64,000 nucleotides of DNA from Bacteroidota bacterium (GTDB lineage Bacteria; Bacteroidota; Bacteroidia; Bacteroidales; Prolixibacteraceae): contig JAHEYU010000010.1 in NCBI GenBank assembly GCA_023251435.1, positions 58,525 through 122,524 on the forward strand, read 5' to 3'. How positions within the stretch are numbered: position 1 is the stretch's first letter; each line of letters starts with the position of its first letter. Both the position numbers and the translations under genes were made by a program. The notes below the pieces were generated by a model. It did not search any database and was not told the origin of the DNA. It worked only from the letters and a program-made list of their open reading frames with translations. Positions 34,454-44,411 of the stretch are shown here, piece by piece.

Positions 34454-35347
34454 TTATGTAACTGGTTGGATTATTCGTCGCCGGCTAATGAGGTAAACGC
34501 CTGCCAGAATTATTGACATGAAACCCAGGTGCAGCAAAGTCACTTTTTCGCCATCGAGTACTCCCCACATGATAGCAAAAACCGGAATAATGTAAGTAAC
34601 CGACGAGGCTGCAACGGCCGATGAATACCTGATTAAGCTGTTCATTAGCAACATGGCCAAAGCAGTGCCAACAATGCCGAGTGCAGCCAAAGCGAGCAAG
34701 TGAACCGGCCATGCAGGGTTTGCAACAACCGGTGCAAAATTGGTGGTGAGCAGATAAACGAGTGCCACCGGACCAATAAACAAAAACGACAGTGAAGTTA
34801 TCTGAATGCCTGTAAGATGGGACAGTTTTGATTTTATCTGGTTGATGCTGACAGCATAAAAACAGGTAGCCAATACAATGTAAAAAGCATAATTATTAAC
34901 GGTTCCCAGGTGGAATCCGTCACCGGAAAGGATTAATCCGGTAGCGCCTGCCAGACCAAGCGATAAGCCAAGTACCTGCAACCAGCGGAAAACAGTTTTA
35001 TGAAATAAAAAACCAACAATTAAGGTGAATACCGGAGTAAGTGAGTTAAGCATTCCGGCCAGCGAACTGTCGATCCTGGTTTCGGCTATCATAAACAAAA
35101 AAGCAGGAAAAAAACTACCGATGAAACCGGCAATAAGCAAACTTGGCAAATCTTTCCGGCGAAGATTTTTAAGTTGCTTCAACGAAATGGGCAAGAGTAC
35201 CAGCGACGCCAGTAAAATGCGCAATGCACCCGCCTGATCGCTGCTGAAACTCTTTAACCCTATCTTCATTAAAATGAACGAACTGCCCCATATAAAAGCC
35301 AATATCATCAAAATGGCGAATTGAAACCACCGTTTTTCCCAGATCAT
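34454..35347 (-). CDS. EamA/DMT-family transporter
   Basis: 297 residues from the ATG ending at 35347 (an upstream TTG extends it by 11 residues). There are ten hydrophobic helices in two EamA repeats. The first begins FIWGSSFILMKIGL; the C-terminal half contains LGIVGTALAMLLMNSLIRYSSAVAASSVTYIIPVFAIMWGVLDGE, the family's usual signature. The substrate of drug/metabolite transporters cannot be read from sequence. It is followed 36 nt later on the map by an unrelated small secreted-protein gene on the same strand. Confidence 0.83.
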   Translation of the reverse strand: MIWEKRWFQFAILMILAFIWGSSFILMKIGLKSFSSDQAGALRILLASLVLLPISLKQLKNLRRKDLPSLLIAGFIGSFFPAFLFMIAETRIDSSLAGMLNSLTPVFTLIVGFLFHKTVFRWLQVLGLSLGLAGATGLILSGDGFHLGTVNNYAFYIVLATCFYAVSINQIKSKLSHLTGIQITSLSFLFIGPVALVYLLTTNFAPVVANPAWPVHLLALAALGIVGTALAMLLMNSLIRYSSAVAASSVTYIIPVFAIMWGVLDGEKVTLLHLGFMSIILAGVYLISRRRIIQPVT

Positions 35348-35383
35348 AAGTTTATATAAATAGGGCGTAAAGTAAACCAAAAA

Positions 35384-35848
35384 TTACTGCTTATCGAACA
35401 GGTAAGTTTCGGTCATATCGCCATACGATGACGAAGCGGTAACTTCAACCTTTAAACTATTGTCTTCAATTTTATAAACCTCCACAATGGTCATTTCGCC
35501 ACTGTCCTGAATGGGCAATTTGCTGGTAATGGTCAATGATTTTGAATCTTCTGCCCACTTGCAGACCGATGTCTTTTTGGAGTCCATCCATCCGACATTG
35601 ATGCATTCCTTCCCGTCGAGCGTAAATTTGTCATTAATAGTAAATTCCTGATCCTGAAAAGTCACATGCTTTTCGGTGGTGAAATCATTCGCATTCTGAA
35701 CCAGTATCATTTTGCCTGGAGCCATACTAAACTGCTCATTTAAAGTACTTTTTGATTTATTCAGAGACCATGTTCCTGAAAAATTAACCTGACCCATTGA
35801 TGTAATGGAAATCAAAGAAAGCGTGAGAAGATAAACGATTTTTTTCAT
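35384..35848 (-). CDS. small secreted protein, lipocalin-like beta-barrel
   Basis: 154 residues with a signal peptide (MKKIVYLLTLSLISITSMGQ). The mature part is rich in short beta strands: FSGTWSLNKSKSTL, LVQNANDFTTEKHVTFQDQEFTINDKFTLDG, KSLTITSKLPI and MTIVEVYKIEDNSLKVEV. This resembles the lipocalin-like or DUF-type small barrels common in Bacteroidota, whose function is unknown. There are two Cys in the middle (ECINV, SVCKW), perhaps a disulfide. Confidence 0.65.
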   Translation of the reverse strand: MKKIVYLLTLSLISITSMGQVNFSGTWSLNKSKSTLNEQFSMAPGKMILVQNANDFTTEKHVTFQDQEFTINDKFTLDGKECINVGWMDSKKTSVCKWAEDSKSLTITSKLPIQDSGEMTIVEVYKIEDNSLKVEVTASSSYGDMTETYLFDKQ

Positions 35849-35892
35849 GTGGTAAGTTTAAAATTTTGAATATTAAAAAACACCAATAAACA

Positions 35893-37938
35893 TTATTTCA
35901 TTTTTGCAACTGCTTCTTCGGTCGCTTTCAGAATCGCTTCGTTCGAAAGTGGTGTACCGATCGCCTTTTTCATCCATTCGTTGGGCGTAAGTTGGCCTAG
36001 GGCAAAAATCCGCAACACTTCAGGTGCAAATTCGTGCGTTTTGAAATGTTCTTCGAGCTGAAAATGAATGAGGTGACCGAATGCGTAATTGGGTAAATAC
36101 ATCGGAGAATTGATCATGTGAGAATAGATGCCCAGAATGGGTTGATCTTTTTGTCCGAAAACCGGGGCATAATAAGCATTCCATATTTCTTTGGTTATCT
36201 GCAAAACGGCGTCGCGCAGTTCGGCTGCTGTGGCATTTGGATTGGCATACAGCCATTGCCACATCTTCATATCGACCACCGAGACTCCCATAATTTCGTA
36301 CAGCGACCAGAAAATATCGAGCGTTTTCAGGATTTCTTTATCCGGATTCGAGTCTTTCATGTTCAGCAAAAACAAGTCGCGTTCCTGAAATACAAAAGCA
36401 AGCGCTTCGGTAAAAGCTGTGTTTGGAACACCGTTGATCATGTAATTCGGAACATCGTTCAACGAAATAGTTTGCTCTACGTTATGGCCAAACTCATGAA
36501 TCGCAATATTGTAGCCTTTGTAGTTCATTCCGGTTGCCGGAATGCGGGTGCGCAAATGTGCTTTTTCAGCTTTCATAGATGCTCCCCATGCGTGACCCGA
36601 ACCACGGGCCGGATCAACCGCAATGCGGGAGGCAAGAAATGCGGCTTTTTCTTTGGCGAACCCAAATTTCAGGAGCATGTTTTCGAGGTCGGCTTCGAAC
36701 GCTGCTGCATTCGGATATTTCTTTTCGGTGATTGAATTCAGCATTTCTTCGTTGATCGAACTGCGGGCCTTAAAGCCATCGTACCAGATGTCCCAGGGCT
36801 GAAGGTCGCGCCCCAGACGCTTTTTAATGATTTCGGCAACTTCTTTAATTTGCGGTGAAGCCAAAAATTCGGTAAACAATTTTTCAACTTCGGGCTGCGG
36901 AATTTGCATTCCTGCCGAAAATGCGCGCTGAATTGCAGTTGGCATAGCCGGATTATACTCGTCGTAAGCCTGATAAACATGAAAATTGTTCAGGATTTGC
37001 TGGTAGCGTCCATCGGTTTCAGCAGGACTTTCGGTTTTTGCTCCAGCAACAAACACTTCGTTGGTCACCGGATTCCAGTCTTGTTTTCCGGAGTTAATAA
37101 CCACTTTAGGAATCGACTGATCGACAATGCGCTGCATCACCTGATAAATCATCGCCTGTTTTTCGTAACCAATTTCCTTGTTGGCATAGTTGGCTTTTAT
37201 TTCGTCGCGAAGGTTCCAATGGCTAAGCAAAACCATGTCAGCCGGGAATAACTTCTGATTGTCTTTATTAAGCAAATTGCCCATGTAAATGTTGTAGTCG
37301 GCAATGTAGGCATCGCCTTCTGAAGAAACTTTGGATGCACGCTGAACCAATTCTGAAGGAACGCGCGAGCTGAAAACATCGCCCAACCGTGCAAAACCCC
37401 ATTCTGTTGGCGACCAGCCGGCTCCAAGCACATTCTTCTCTTCAGTAGAAAAATACGGGAAGTTAAGGGCAACGATAAAAGCGATTTTATTGCCATAAAA
37501 ATCGTTCATCAGGTGGGCGCCCGGATTGTAGGCGGCAAACATCGGGTCGATCGATAAGACTTCGCCTTTCTGAAGCTGCACATTTTCCTGCATATCGAGC
37601 GTCAGCTTGTTAAAATGACCGAAAAGCGATTCAAAATATTCAGAAAAACGGATGAAAGTTGCTTCCTTTTTTGCGGGATCAGCCACAAAATTTTCAGTAC
37701 AGAAACTGATAAAATCTTCGGGAGTTCCATCGGTGTCGCGCCAAAGCGAGGCGGCATGTCTGACTCCTTTTTCGAGCAAAGCAGCATCAGTTCCCTGATA
37801 GGCTTCACTAACTGATTTGATGGCGCCGGAAATGGTCGCATCGGAAATTCCGACCGTTGTACTTTGTTTCTTTTCGGTGGTCTGGCAAGCTGAAATCATA
37901 ACAAAACAGACTAAAATAAGGATGTAATTCTTAATCAT
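35893..37938 (-). CDS. zinc metallopeptidase lipoprotein, gluzincin type
   Basis: 681 residues. Lipobox MISAC (Cys18). The zinc-binding motif HEFGH is at residues 481-485, followed by Glu511 in AFTEALAF as the third ligand. This HExxH plus downstream Glu is the gluzincin pattern. The rest is helical with many aromatic residues. It does not have the HEXXGH insertion of dipeptidyl-peptidase III, although overall size is similar. Relatives of M3/M32-type peptidases are possible. Probably a peptidase anchored in the periplasm or at the surface. Confidence 0.7.
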   Translation of the reverse strand: MIKNYILILVCFVMISACQTTEKKQSTTVGISDATISGAIKSVSEAYQGTDAALLEKGVRHAASLWRDTDGTPEDFISFCTENFVADPAKKEATFIRFSEYFESLFGHFNKLTLDMQENVQLQKGEVLSIDPMFAAYNPGAHLMNDFYGNKIAFIVALNFPYFSTEEKNVLGAGWSPTEWGFARLGDVFSSRVPSELVQRASKVSSEGDAYIADYNIYMGNLLNKDNQKLFPADMVLLSHWNLRDEIKANYANKEIGYEKQAMIYQVMQRIVDQSIPKVVINSGKQDWNPVTNEVFVAGAKTESPAETDGRYQQILNNFHVYQAYDEYNPAMPTAIQRAFSAGMQIPQPEVEKLFTEFLASPQIKEVAEIIKKRLGRDLQPWDIWYDGFKARSSINEEMLNSITEKKYPNAAAFEADLENMLLKFGFAKEKAAFLASRIAVDPARGSGHAWGASMKAEKAHLRTRIPATGMNYKGYNIAIHEFGHNVEQTISLNDVPNYMINGVPNTAFTEALAFVFQERDLFLLNMKDSNPDKEILKTLDIFWSLYEIMGVSVVDMKMWQWLYANPNATAAELRDAVLQITKEIWNAYYAPVFGQKDQPILGIYSHMINSPMYLPNYAFGHLIHFQLEEHFKTHEFAPEVLRIFALGQLTPNEWMKKAIGTPLSNEAILKATEEAVAKMK

Positions 37939-38147
37939 ATCGTTTACAGGGTTTTGGTTGTAAATTTTAAAGGTCGTAAAATACCAAAAAATAAAGCATT
38001 TAACACATGATGTTTGGCAGTGGGTTTCAATAAAAATCGCATCCCGATATTTTCTTTTCTAATTAACTAATCATTGGTTTAAAATTGAAATATCTGGTAA
38101 TTTAAAATGTATCTTTATAGAATCGAATAACACACAAAACACTACCA

Positions 38148-39206
38148 ATGAGACTATTAAAAACTATTGGCACTATGTTGTTTGCCGCTATTTTGATGTT
38201 TGCAACATTTTTGGTTTTCTCAACGCTGTCGTGGTACGATCCACCGCAAAAGATTAATCTGTCCAAAAACAACTTTCCCGATACAATTCGGTGTGATTCG
38301 GCGATTAGCATTTTATCGTGGAACATCGGATATGCCGGGTTGGGCGACAACATGGATTTTTTCTACGATGGCGGCCAGAATGTTCGCGACACCAAAGAAC
38401 GCGTACTCATTAACCTCGATTCAATCAATCAGTTCCTGAAACGAAATTCAGATAACTCATTTATTTTTCTTCAGGAACTCGACATAAAATCAAAACGTAG
38501 CCACAGCATTAACCAGATGGATTCTATGCTCGCACAAACAAACTGGAACGCTTCGTTCGCCCCCAATTACGTGGTAAAATTTGTGCCCATACCGCCGCGT
38601 TCTCCAATGGGACAAGTAAATTCAGGAATAATGAGTTTAAGTAAATATGCTCCCAAAAGTTCATCGCGGCACGGATACCCCGGAACATTCGGTTGGCCAA
38701 GCCGGCTGTTCAATTTGCGGCGGTGCATGATAGCAAACAGCTACCCCACCGGCAATGGCAAAGAATTGATCCTGATAAACACTCATAATTCGGCATTCGA
38801 CGATGGCAGCCTGAAGAAACAGGAAATGCTATATCTGAAAGATTTTGCTTTATCGGAATATAAAAAAGGAAATTATGTGGTGGCAGGCGGCGACTGGAAC
38901 CAAACACCTCCCGGATTTCCGCTGACTCAGTTTGGCGAAAATTATCAGACTGAATTTTTCAAACTGACCAACATTGCAACTGATTTTATGCCTGCCGACT
39001 GGAAATGGGCGTTCGATCCGGAACATCCGACCAACCGCTACCTGAACGAATCTTATCAACCGGGTAAAACATTCAGGTGTTTGATCGATTTTTTTCTTGT
39101 ATCGCCCAATGTTGAGGTAGTGCAATCGAAAACCATCAATCTGAACTTCAGAAATTCGGATCATAACCCGGTAACCATGAAATTTAAACTGAAAAATAAT
39201 TTATGA
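38148..39206 (+). CDS. endonuclease/exonuclease/phosphatase-family protein, membrane-anchored
   Basis: 352 residues. An N-terminal hydrophobic anchor (TIGTMLFAAILMFATFLVF) precedes an EEP domain. Its motifs: ILSWNIGYAGLG, FLQELDIKSKRS (metal-binding Glu), GGDWNQTPPG and the terminal catalytic NSDHNPVTM. The fold includes nucleases, inositol-phosphate phosphatases and sphingomyelinases; the exported location favours a phosphodiesterase of lipids or nucleotides over DNA repair. It overlaps the next gene by 4 nt (ATGA), so the two are translationally coupled. A TATCTTTA at 38110-38117 may be its -7 element. Confidence 0.78.
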   Translation: MRLLKTIGTMLFAAILMFATFLVFSTLSWYDPPQKINLSKNNFPDTIRCDSAISILSWNIGYAGLGDNMDFFYDGGQNVRDTKERVLINLDSINQFLKRNSDNSFIFLQELDIKSKRSHSINQMDSMLAQTNWNASFAPNYVVKFVPIPPRSPMGQVNSGIMSLSKYAPKSSSRHGYPGTFGWPSRLFNLRRCMIANSYPTGNGKELILINTHNSAFDDGSLKKQEMLYLKDFALSEYKKGNYVVAGGDWNQTPPGFPLTQFGENYQTEFFKLTNIATDFMPADWKWAFDPEHPTNRYLNESYQPGKTFRCLIDFFLVSPNVEVVQSKTINLNFRNSDHNPVTMKFKLKNNL

Positions 39207-40675
39207 AGATACTTTTAACCGGCTCAACCGGATATATCGGGAAACGGCTTCTTCCGGTTTTACTTGGAATGGGGCACGAAGTAATTTGCTGTGTACGTGA
39301 TAAAAAGCGATTTCCTACTGATGGAATATATCTGCACCCTAATATTTCGCTTTTCGAGGTCGATTTCCTGAAAGATATTTCGACGTCGGAACCGGTGAAA
39401 GACATCGATGTTGCCTACTACCTCATCCATTCGATGAGCGCCAGCAAAGGAGATTTTGAGGAACTGGAAGTTATTTCGGCCAACAATTTCATGGTTCTTG
39501 TTAAGCAAACAGCGGTGAAACAGATCATTTATCTAGGCGGGATTACAAACGAGGTGAAACTTTCGAAACACTTGGCCTCACGAAAAAATGTTGAAGCAAT
39601 TCTGAGTAAAAGCGACATTCCGTTTACGGGCATCAAAGCCGGAATTATTGTCGGATCGGGAAGCGCATCTTTCGAAATTATACGCGATCTGGTAGAAAAA
39701 CTGCCCGTTATGATTGCCCCCAAATGGCTCAACACCCGCAGCCAGCCCATCGCCATCCGCAATGTACTCGAATATTTATCGGGAGTTATTCTAAAGCCTG
39801 AAACATTTAACCAATCGTTCGATGTTGGCGGTCCGGCTGTTATGACCTACAAGGAAATGCTGCTTCAGTTTGCCGGTGTGCGCGGCCTGAAAAGATATAT
39901 TTTCACTTTCCCGTTTATGACACGGAGGATTTCGTCGTACTGGCTGTATTTTGTAACTTCAACTTCGTACAAGCTGGCCGTAAACCTTGTCAGCAGTATG
40001 AACGTGGAAATAATTGCCAAAGACAACCAGCTAGAAAAACTACTTGGAATTCAATCAATATCGTATAAAAAAGCTGTAAAACTGGCATTTCAGAAGATCG
40101 AACAAAACAATGTGGTTTCGAGCTGGAAAGATTCGCTGGTTTCAAGCTATGTCGATAATAATTTACTTAACCATATTAAAGTACCGGTTTTTGGTTGCTA
40201 CATCGATCAAAAAATAAAAAGAATTACCACCGATGTAGATCAGGTGCTTGATAACATTTGGTCGATTGGCGGCGAACGCGGATGGTACTACGGCGACTGG
40301 CTCTGGCAATTGCGCGGTTTTATGGACAAGCTATTGGGCGGAGTCGGGCTGCGGCGGGGCCGGACCAATTTAAATACCATCAATACGGGCGACACCCTCG
40401 ACTTTTGGCGGGTACTGGCTGCCGACAAACCCAACAAACGATTACTGCTTTATGCCGAAATGAAATTGCCCGGAGAAGCCTGGCTGGAGTTCCGGATTAT
40501 TACCCGCGACGAAAAACACTATTTGCAGCAAACAGCCACATTCAGACCCAAAGGGCTGGTAAGCAGGCTTTACTGGTATTCGCTGGTGCCGTTTCATTTC
40601 TTTATTTTCAACGGAATGGCAACCAACATTTTAAAGTATAAAATGAAGGAGAAAGAAACTCCACAAACACTGTGA
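39203..40675 (+). CDS. NAD(P)-binding SDR-like protein with DUF2867 C-terminal region
   Basis: 490 residues. The N-terminal extended-SDR Rossmann motif is GSTGYIGKRLLPVLLGMGHEV, with YYLIHSM and IYLGGI following. After ~300 residues a second region (IWSIGGERGWYYGDWLWQLRGFMDKLLGG...GDTLDFWRVLAAD...) matches the DUF2867 type. Similar proteins are annotated as nucleoside-diphosphate-sugar epimerase-like; the reaction is unknown. Coupled to the EEP gene by a 4-nt overlap, which hints at a shared pathway, perhaps of lipids. Confidence 0.75.
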   Translation: MKILLTGSTGYIGKRLLPVLLGMGHEVICCVRDKKRFPTDGIYLHPNISLFEVDFLKDISTSEPVKDIDVAYYLIHSMSASKGDFEELEVISANNFMVLVKQTAVKQIIYLGGITNEVKLSKHLASRKNVEAILSKSDIPFTGIKAGIIVGSGSASFEIIRDLVEKLPVMIAPKWLNTRSQPIAIRNVLEYLSGVILKPETFNQSFDVGGPAVMTYKEMLLQFAGVRGLKRYIFTFPFMTRRISSYWLYFVTSTSYKLAVNLVSSMNVEIIAKDNQLEKLLGIQSISYKKAVKLAFQKIEQNNVVSSWKDSLVSSYVDNNLLNHIKVPVFGCYIDQKIKRITTDVDQVLDNIWSIGGERGWYYGDWLWQLRGFMDKLLGGVGLRRGRTNLNTINTGDTLDFWRVLAADKPNKRLLLYAEMKLPGEAWLEFRIITRDEKHYLQQTATFRPKGLVSRLYWYSLVPFHFFIFNGMATNILKYKMKEKETPQTL

Positions 40676-40717
40676 GTAATTAATTACACAGAGTTCCTGG
40701 CCGCCCAGTAAGAAAAA

Positions 40718-43700
40718 TTACAACTTCACCATTCGTTTCATTTCGCTGAAGCCTTCGGATTCGAGGCGGTAAAAATAGACGCCGGTTGGTACAGGTTTTC
40801 CGGAGTGATCGTTGCCATCCCAATAGATAGTGTGCGTGGCCGAAAGCTGATTATCGCCCGGCAACACACGGATTGTCCTGCCATTAACATCGAGTACCGA
40901 TAAGCTGTATTTTCCCGGTTTATCGAGTTCAAATTCGATGTAAGTTCCTTCGCTGAACGGATTCGGATAATTCTGCAACAATTGGGTGGTTTGCTGGGCC
41001 ACCTGCAAATTATCAACAGCAACAGGAATATACAAAGCATTGTGCAAGCCGGGAGTACCTTTTTTCTCCGAAAGAACCCAGTTAGTTCCAAGATTGTTGT
41101 CTTTGGTCGGATTGACCAATTCGAGCGACCAAAGTTCACTGGAAGTGTAAGTTTGCCAGGGCGACGAATTCAGGTAATTTACCTCATCAATCAGCTGATT
41201 TTCGCGTGAATATAACTTTACAGCATCGATCGAGTTTCCCAGTCCAAAATCGAAGGCAAACGGTTCGTGCAGATAATTTGCACTTCCAAAAATGGCTTTA
41301 AATTTCTCCGGATCATTTGAAACAACCAGGTATTCGTTGGCTTTAATGATTGTGTTGGCAGCAAAAACAAACTGGTGATCGGGATCCGAATCGGTCAGTT
41401 TCCAGCCCGAAATATCGATGTCGTGCTGGCCTTTATTATACAACTCTATCCAATCGCCCGGATCGGCTGTCGCATTGTTGTTATAGCTTATTTCGTTGAT
41501 CACAATATCATCGTAATGACTTCCATCGCTCTCGAATACTGCATTTAAATCCATCAAAGCTTTCGGACTGACAGTAATGATAGCCAGATTGCTGTTGCTG
41601 GTAACTCCCTCCCATTTCAGGAACCGGTATCCGGCTTTTGGAATAGCTGTAAGAGTGATCGGTACTTCCTGAAAATATGATCCACTCCATGGATACTTCT
41701 TCAGTTTTAATGAATTAAGCTGAACCGAACCTGCAACAGAATCGGTTCGCACGGTAATGCGTTGCGGGATTTTAAAACTAAATTTCTGCTGAATGTGCGT
41801 AAACACGTAATATGGCCGGTCGGTTGCAAAATTTTTCACTGCCTGAACGTTTGGCAACCAGTTGGAGTATGGCCCTCCCCATTTCTTTGAATGTTCGGGC
41901 ATTTCCGCAGCAATTGCGTCACGTTTAAGGTCGATGGCCTTGTTCACTTTGTCGGCCATAAAAGTGGTATTTAGCAAATCAGCAAACCGGTTCACAAATT
42001 GATTGCGAAAAACGGTGTTTTCGAGCAATCGGCGAAACATGAGCGTTGACCACGCCGGATTGGGCCATGCGGTGTTATTTGGAGCTGTGGCCAGTTCAAT
42101 TGTATTTTCTGAAGGTTTCGAATTCCAGATACCCATTCCAAAGTCGGTATCGAAAATAATCCAGCGCCATCGTCCCTGTGCGTCATTGGTTTTCCAGTAG
42201 CGAATGTTGTTTCCTGGCCAGTCGTGATTCCTGAAAAATATCTGTGCCGAAAAATAATCGATAAAACTGTTCACATCGATCCATTCGAGCATTTTATTGT
42301 AATTGATCTGGGTGGTCAATGTATTTGTTTCCAAAAACTTCATCATCGGCCAGTAATCGTCCGCATTTCCGATAATAACCACTCCATTATTTTCGAGAAT
42401 GCTTACTTCGTCAGCTTTCACATCATGGTGAGTGGCAATCATGTGCTCGTTAATTTTCTCGCGGATGTTCAGAATTCCCCAGTACTCGCCATTCAGGAAA
42501 ATAATTGCCGGGCGGAATGCCTGCTGCGTGACGTTCATTCCCAAAGTCAGTCCAGTCATCAAACCATCGCGGAACATGGTGTTGTTCCAGTCGTTTCCGG
42601 AGTTTCGCAACACTATATCTTTAAAATCGTTGAAGGGTCGTTCAGCGAAAATTTTGTAATTCATGTTATCGGTACCATAACTTTTACGTGTGTAAATTGC
42701 CATCGACTTTTGAGCATTTGCCCTCGAATAATTGCCAAAAATCTTTACACCCGCGTCCAGATCAATTACTTTGCTTCCGTTCGTTTCAAAAAGTTCGAAA
42801 TGGCAGGCTTTCTCCCAGTCCATCCAGAAATTCGCCTCAAAAAACGGGCTGTTGGTCTGGGCGTTGGGCCCTTTCACGTATATTCCGGTGTTCCAGTCCC
42901 ATAAGTCGTCGGGCTTCATCGAAACAGAAACCACCGGCATATTTTTCCTGTCGTAAATGAGGTACGAATTGGTCACCGTTTCACCCGGCAGCATTCCCGC
43001 CTTCAGGATACGTGCCCTTACAACCTTCGAAGTGGGAATATCTATTTCGCGGATTGCAATTGATGATGACCTTGTTGGCACCGAACCATCGAGTGTGTAG
43101 TAAATTGTATCGCCTTTATTGGGTGCTGCGATCGCCATTTTCTGACCGGTTGCATAAATTCCTGCAGGCAAACCAAAAACCGGTTTCCCGGCTGTTTCAC
43201 CTGAAACTGCATTACCAATGTTCTCTTTTCCGGGCGTTGAAGCTATAAAAGCAGCCCAACCAGTTGGATTGGCTAACGAGCGTCCATACGAATAATTCAG
43301 TTGTAAAGCGCCAAAACGAACACTGTCGGCCAGAACGCCCGAAGGTTGCGTAAGGTAAAGCGATTCGCCGTCGGCCGATAATTTAAAATTGGTATGAAGT
43401 TCGGTTGTGCCTAAATTCAGAATTGCAACAATCCGCTGGTTGGCAGGCTTTTCGGAGGTTCCAACCGATAGGAATGGAATGGCTGACAAATCGGAAGAAG
43501 TTGTATTTATATTGTGTACCTGTATCGAAAGTATGTTCTCTCCGGATTTTAAAACCGACGAAAAATTGCTGATTTCGAACTTTTCAGGAGCCTTATTCTG
43601 AAATATCAATGCGTCATGCTGACCAGTGGCAGGAACATCGAACCTCGGTAAATCTCCTTTAACACCAATTTGCGAACGGGCAATTTCCACTCCGTTCAGG

Positions 43701-44266
43701 AAGGCTACAAAACCATCGTCGTAATCGACATGCAGCAACAACTGCTTAATTTGCGCGACATTCGTGATATTAAATTTCTTCCGCAGAAAAATTGAACGGG
43801 TTACCGTTACCACGGTAGCATCGTCGTTGTCACCAAACCCGAAACCACTCTTTCCGGTTTTCCAACTGCTATCGTCGTAAGTACCCACACGCCAATTGCC
43901 CGATGGTTCGGTTGTTGGAACAAGGTATTTCCAGTCGTCACCCTGCGAAATAACTGTATTCCAGTTTAGCGGCGTTTCCCTCCGGTCTTTATCCGAAGCA
44001 AAAACTATCAGATACTCACCCGGATTAACGCTGAAATTTGGAAATATCCATTGAAAGGGTTCTCCGACTTTATCGGATAAGCCATAACCATTGAGGTTTA
44101 CAGAAGTGGTTCCTGAATTAAAAAATTCTATCCAATCGGGAGCATCACCATCAGAATCGTTCAGGGCTCCACCGTTTGAACTCATTAATTCGTTAATCCT
44201 GAATTGCTGAGCAGTTGAAAATGAGACAGAAAGGGCAATACAAAAGGCCAAAAGAAAAAATTTCAT
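40718..44266 (-). CDS. secreted CotH-kinase / lamin-tail-domain protein, T9SS cargo
   Basis: 1182 residues. Signal peptide (1-19), then a lamin-tail domain (INELMSSNGG...DWIEFFNSG, ~20-95) and a jelly-roll-like part. A chitobiase-type segment follows (TIYYTLDGSVPTRSS, ~385-400). A CotH domain spans about 440-800 (MPVVSVSMKPDDLWDWNTGIY, NIREKINEHMI, FDTDFGMGIW). A second lamin-tail domain is at ~960-1080 (IVINEISYNNN...DWIELYNKG). The type IX sorting domain is at ~1105-1182 (NYPNPFSEGTYI...PTGVYFYRLE). CotH proteins can phosphorylate proteins; here the substrate is unknown. The protein should be secreted across the outer membrane and surface-attached. Confidence 0.85.
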   Translation of the reverse strand: MKFFLLAFCIALSVSFSTAQQFRINELMSSNGGALNDSDGDAPDWIEFFNSGTTSVNLNGYGLSDKVGEPFQWIFPNFSVNPGEYLIVFASDKDRRETPLNWNTVISQGDDWKYLVPTTEPSGNWRVGTYDDSSWKTGKSGFGFGDNDDATVVTVTRSIFLRKKFNITNVAQIKQLLLHVDYDDGFVAFLNGVEIARSQIGVKGDLPRFDVPATGQHDALIFQNKAPEKFEISNFSSVLKSGENILSIQVHNINTTSSDLSAIPFLSVGTSEKPANQRIVAILNLGTTELHTNFKLSADGESLYLTQPSGVLADSVRFGALQLNYSYGRSLANPTGWAAFIASTPGKENIGNAVSGETAGKPVFGLPAGIYATGQKMAIAAPNKGDTIYYTLDGSVPTRSSSIAIREIDIPTSKVVRARILKAGMLPGETVTNSYLIYDRKNMPVVSVSMKPDDLWDWNTGIYVKGPNAQTNSPFFEANFWMDWEKACHFELFETNGSKVIDLDAGVKIFGNYSRANAQKSMAIYTRKSYGTDNMNYKIFAERPFNDFKDIVLRNSGNDWNNTMFRDGLMTGLTLGMNVTQQAFRPAIIFLNGEYWGILNIREKINEHMIATHHDVKADEVSILENNGVVIIGNADDYWPMMKFLETNTLTTQINYNKMLEWIDVNSFIDYFSAQIFFRNHDWPGNNIRYWKTNDAQGRWRWIIFDTDFGMGIWNSKPSENTIELATAPNNTAWPNPAWSTLMFRRLLENTVFRNQFVNRFADLLNTTFMADKVNKAIDLKRDAIAAEMPEHSKKWGGPYSNWLPNVQAVKNFATDRPYYVFTHIQQKFSFKIPQRITVRTDSVAGSVQLNSLKLKKYPWSGSYFQEVPITLTAIPKAGYRFLKWEGVTSNSNLAIITVSPKALMDLNAVFESDGSHYDDIVINEISYNNNATADPGDWIELYNKGQHDIDISGWKLTDSDPDHQFVFAANTIIKANEYLVVSNDPEKFKAIFGSANYLHEPFAFDFGLGNSIDAVKLYSRENQLIDEVNYLNSSPWQTYTSSELWSLELVNPTKDNNLGTNWVLSEKKGTPGLHNALYIPVAVDNLQVAQQTTQLLQNYPNPFSEGTYIEFELDKPGKYSLSVLDVNGRTIRVLPGDNQLSATHTIYWDGNDHSGKPVPTGVYFYRLESEGFSEMKRMVKL

Positions 44267-44411
44267 GGTTGACTTACAGTTAGTTCAAGTTTAGCGGATA
44301 CAAAATTAACAATCGAAACGACACACGGGCATTCAACCGGGGAAATGGTCGAATAGCGGCATTTTTGATTGATTTGTTGAAAACAGAAAAAGCTAAATGA
44401 CTGAATGAATG

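Noticed and set aside
35893..37938. Assignment of the metallopeptidase to dipeptidyl-peptidase III (M49).
   Set aside because: M49 enzymes have HEXXGH; here the motif is HEFGH with a Glu 26 residues after it, so only the gluzincin level is supported.
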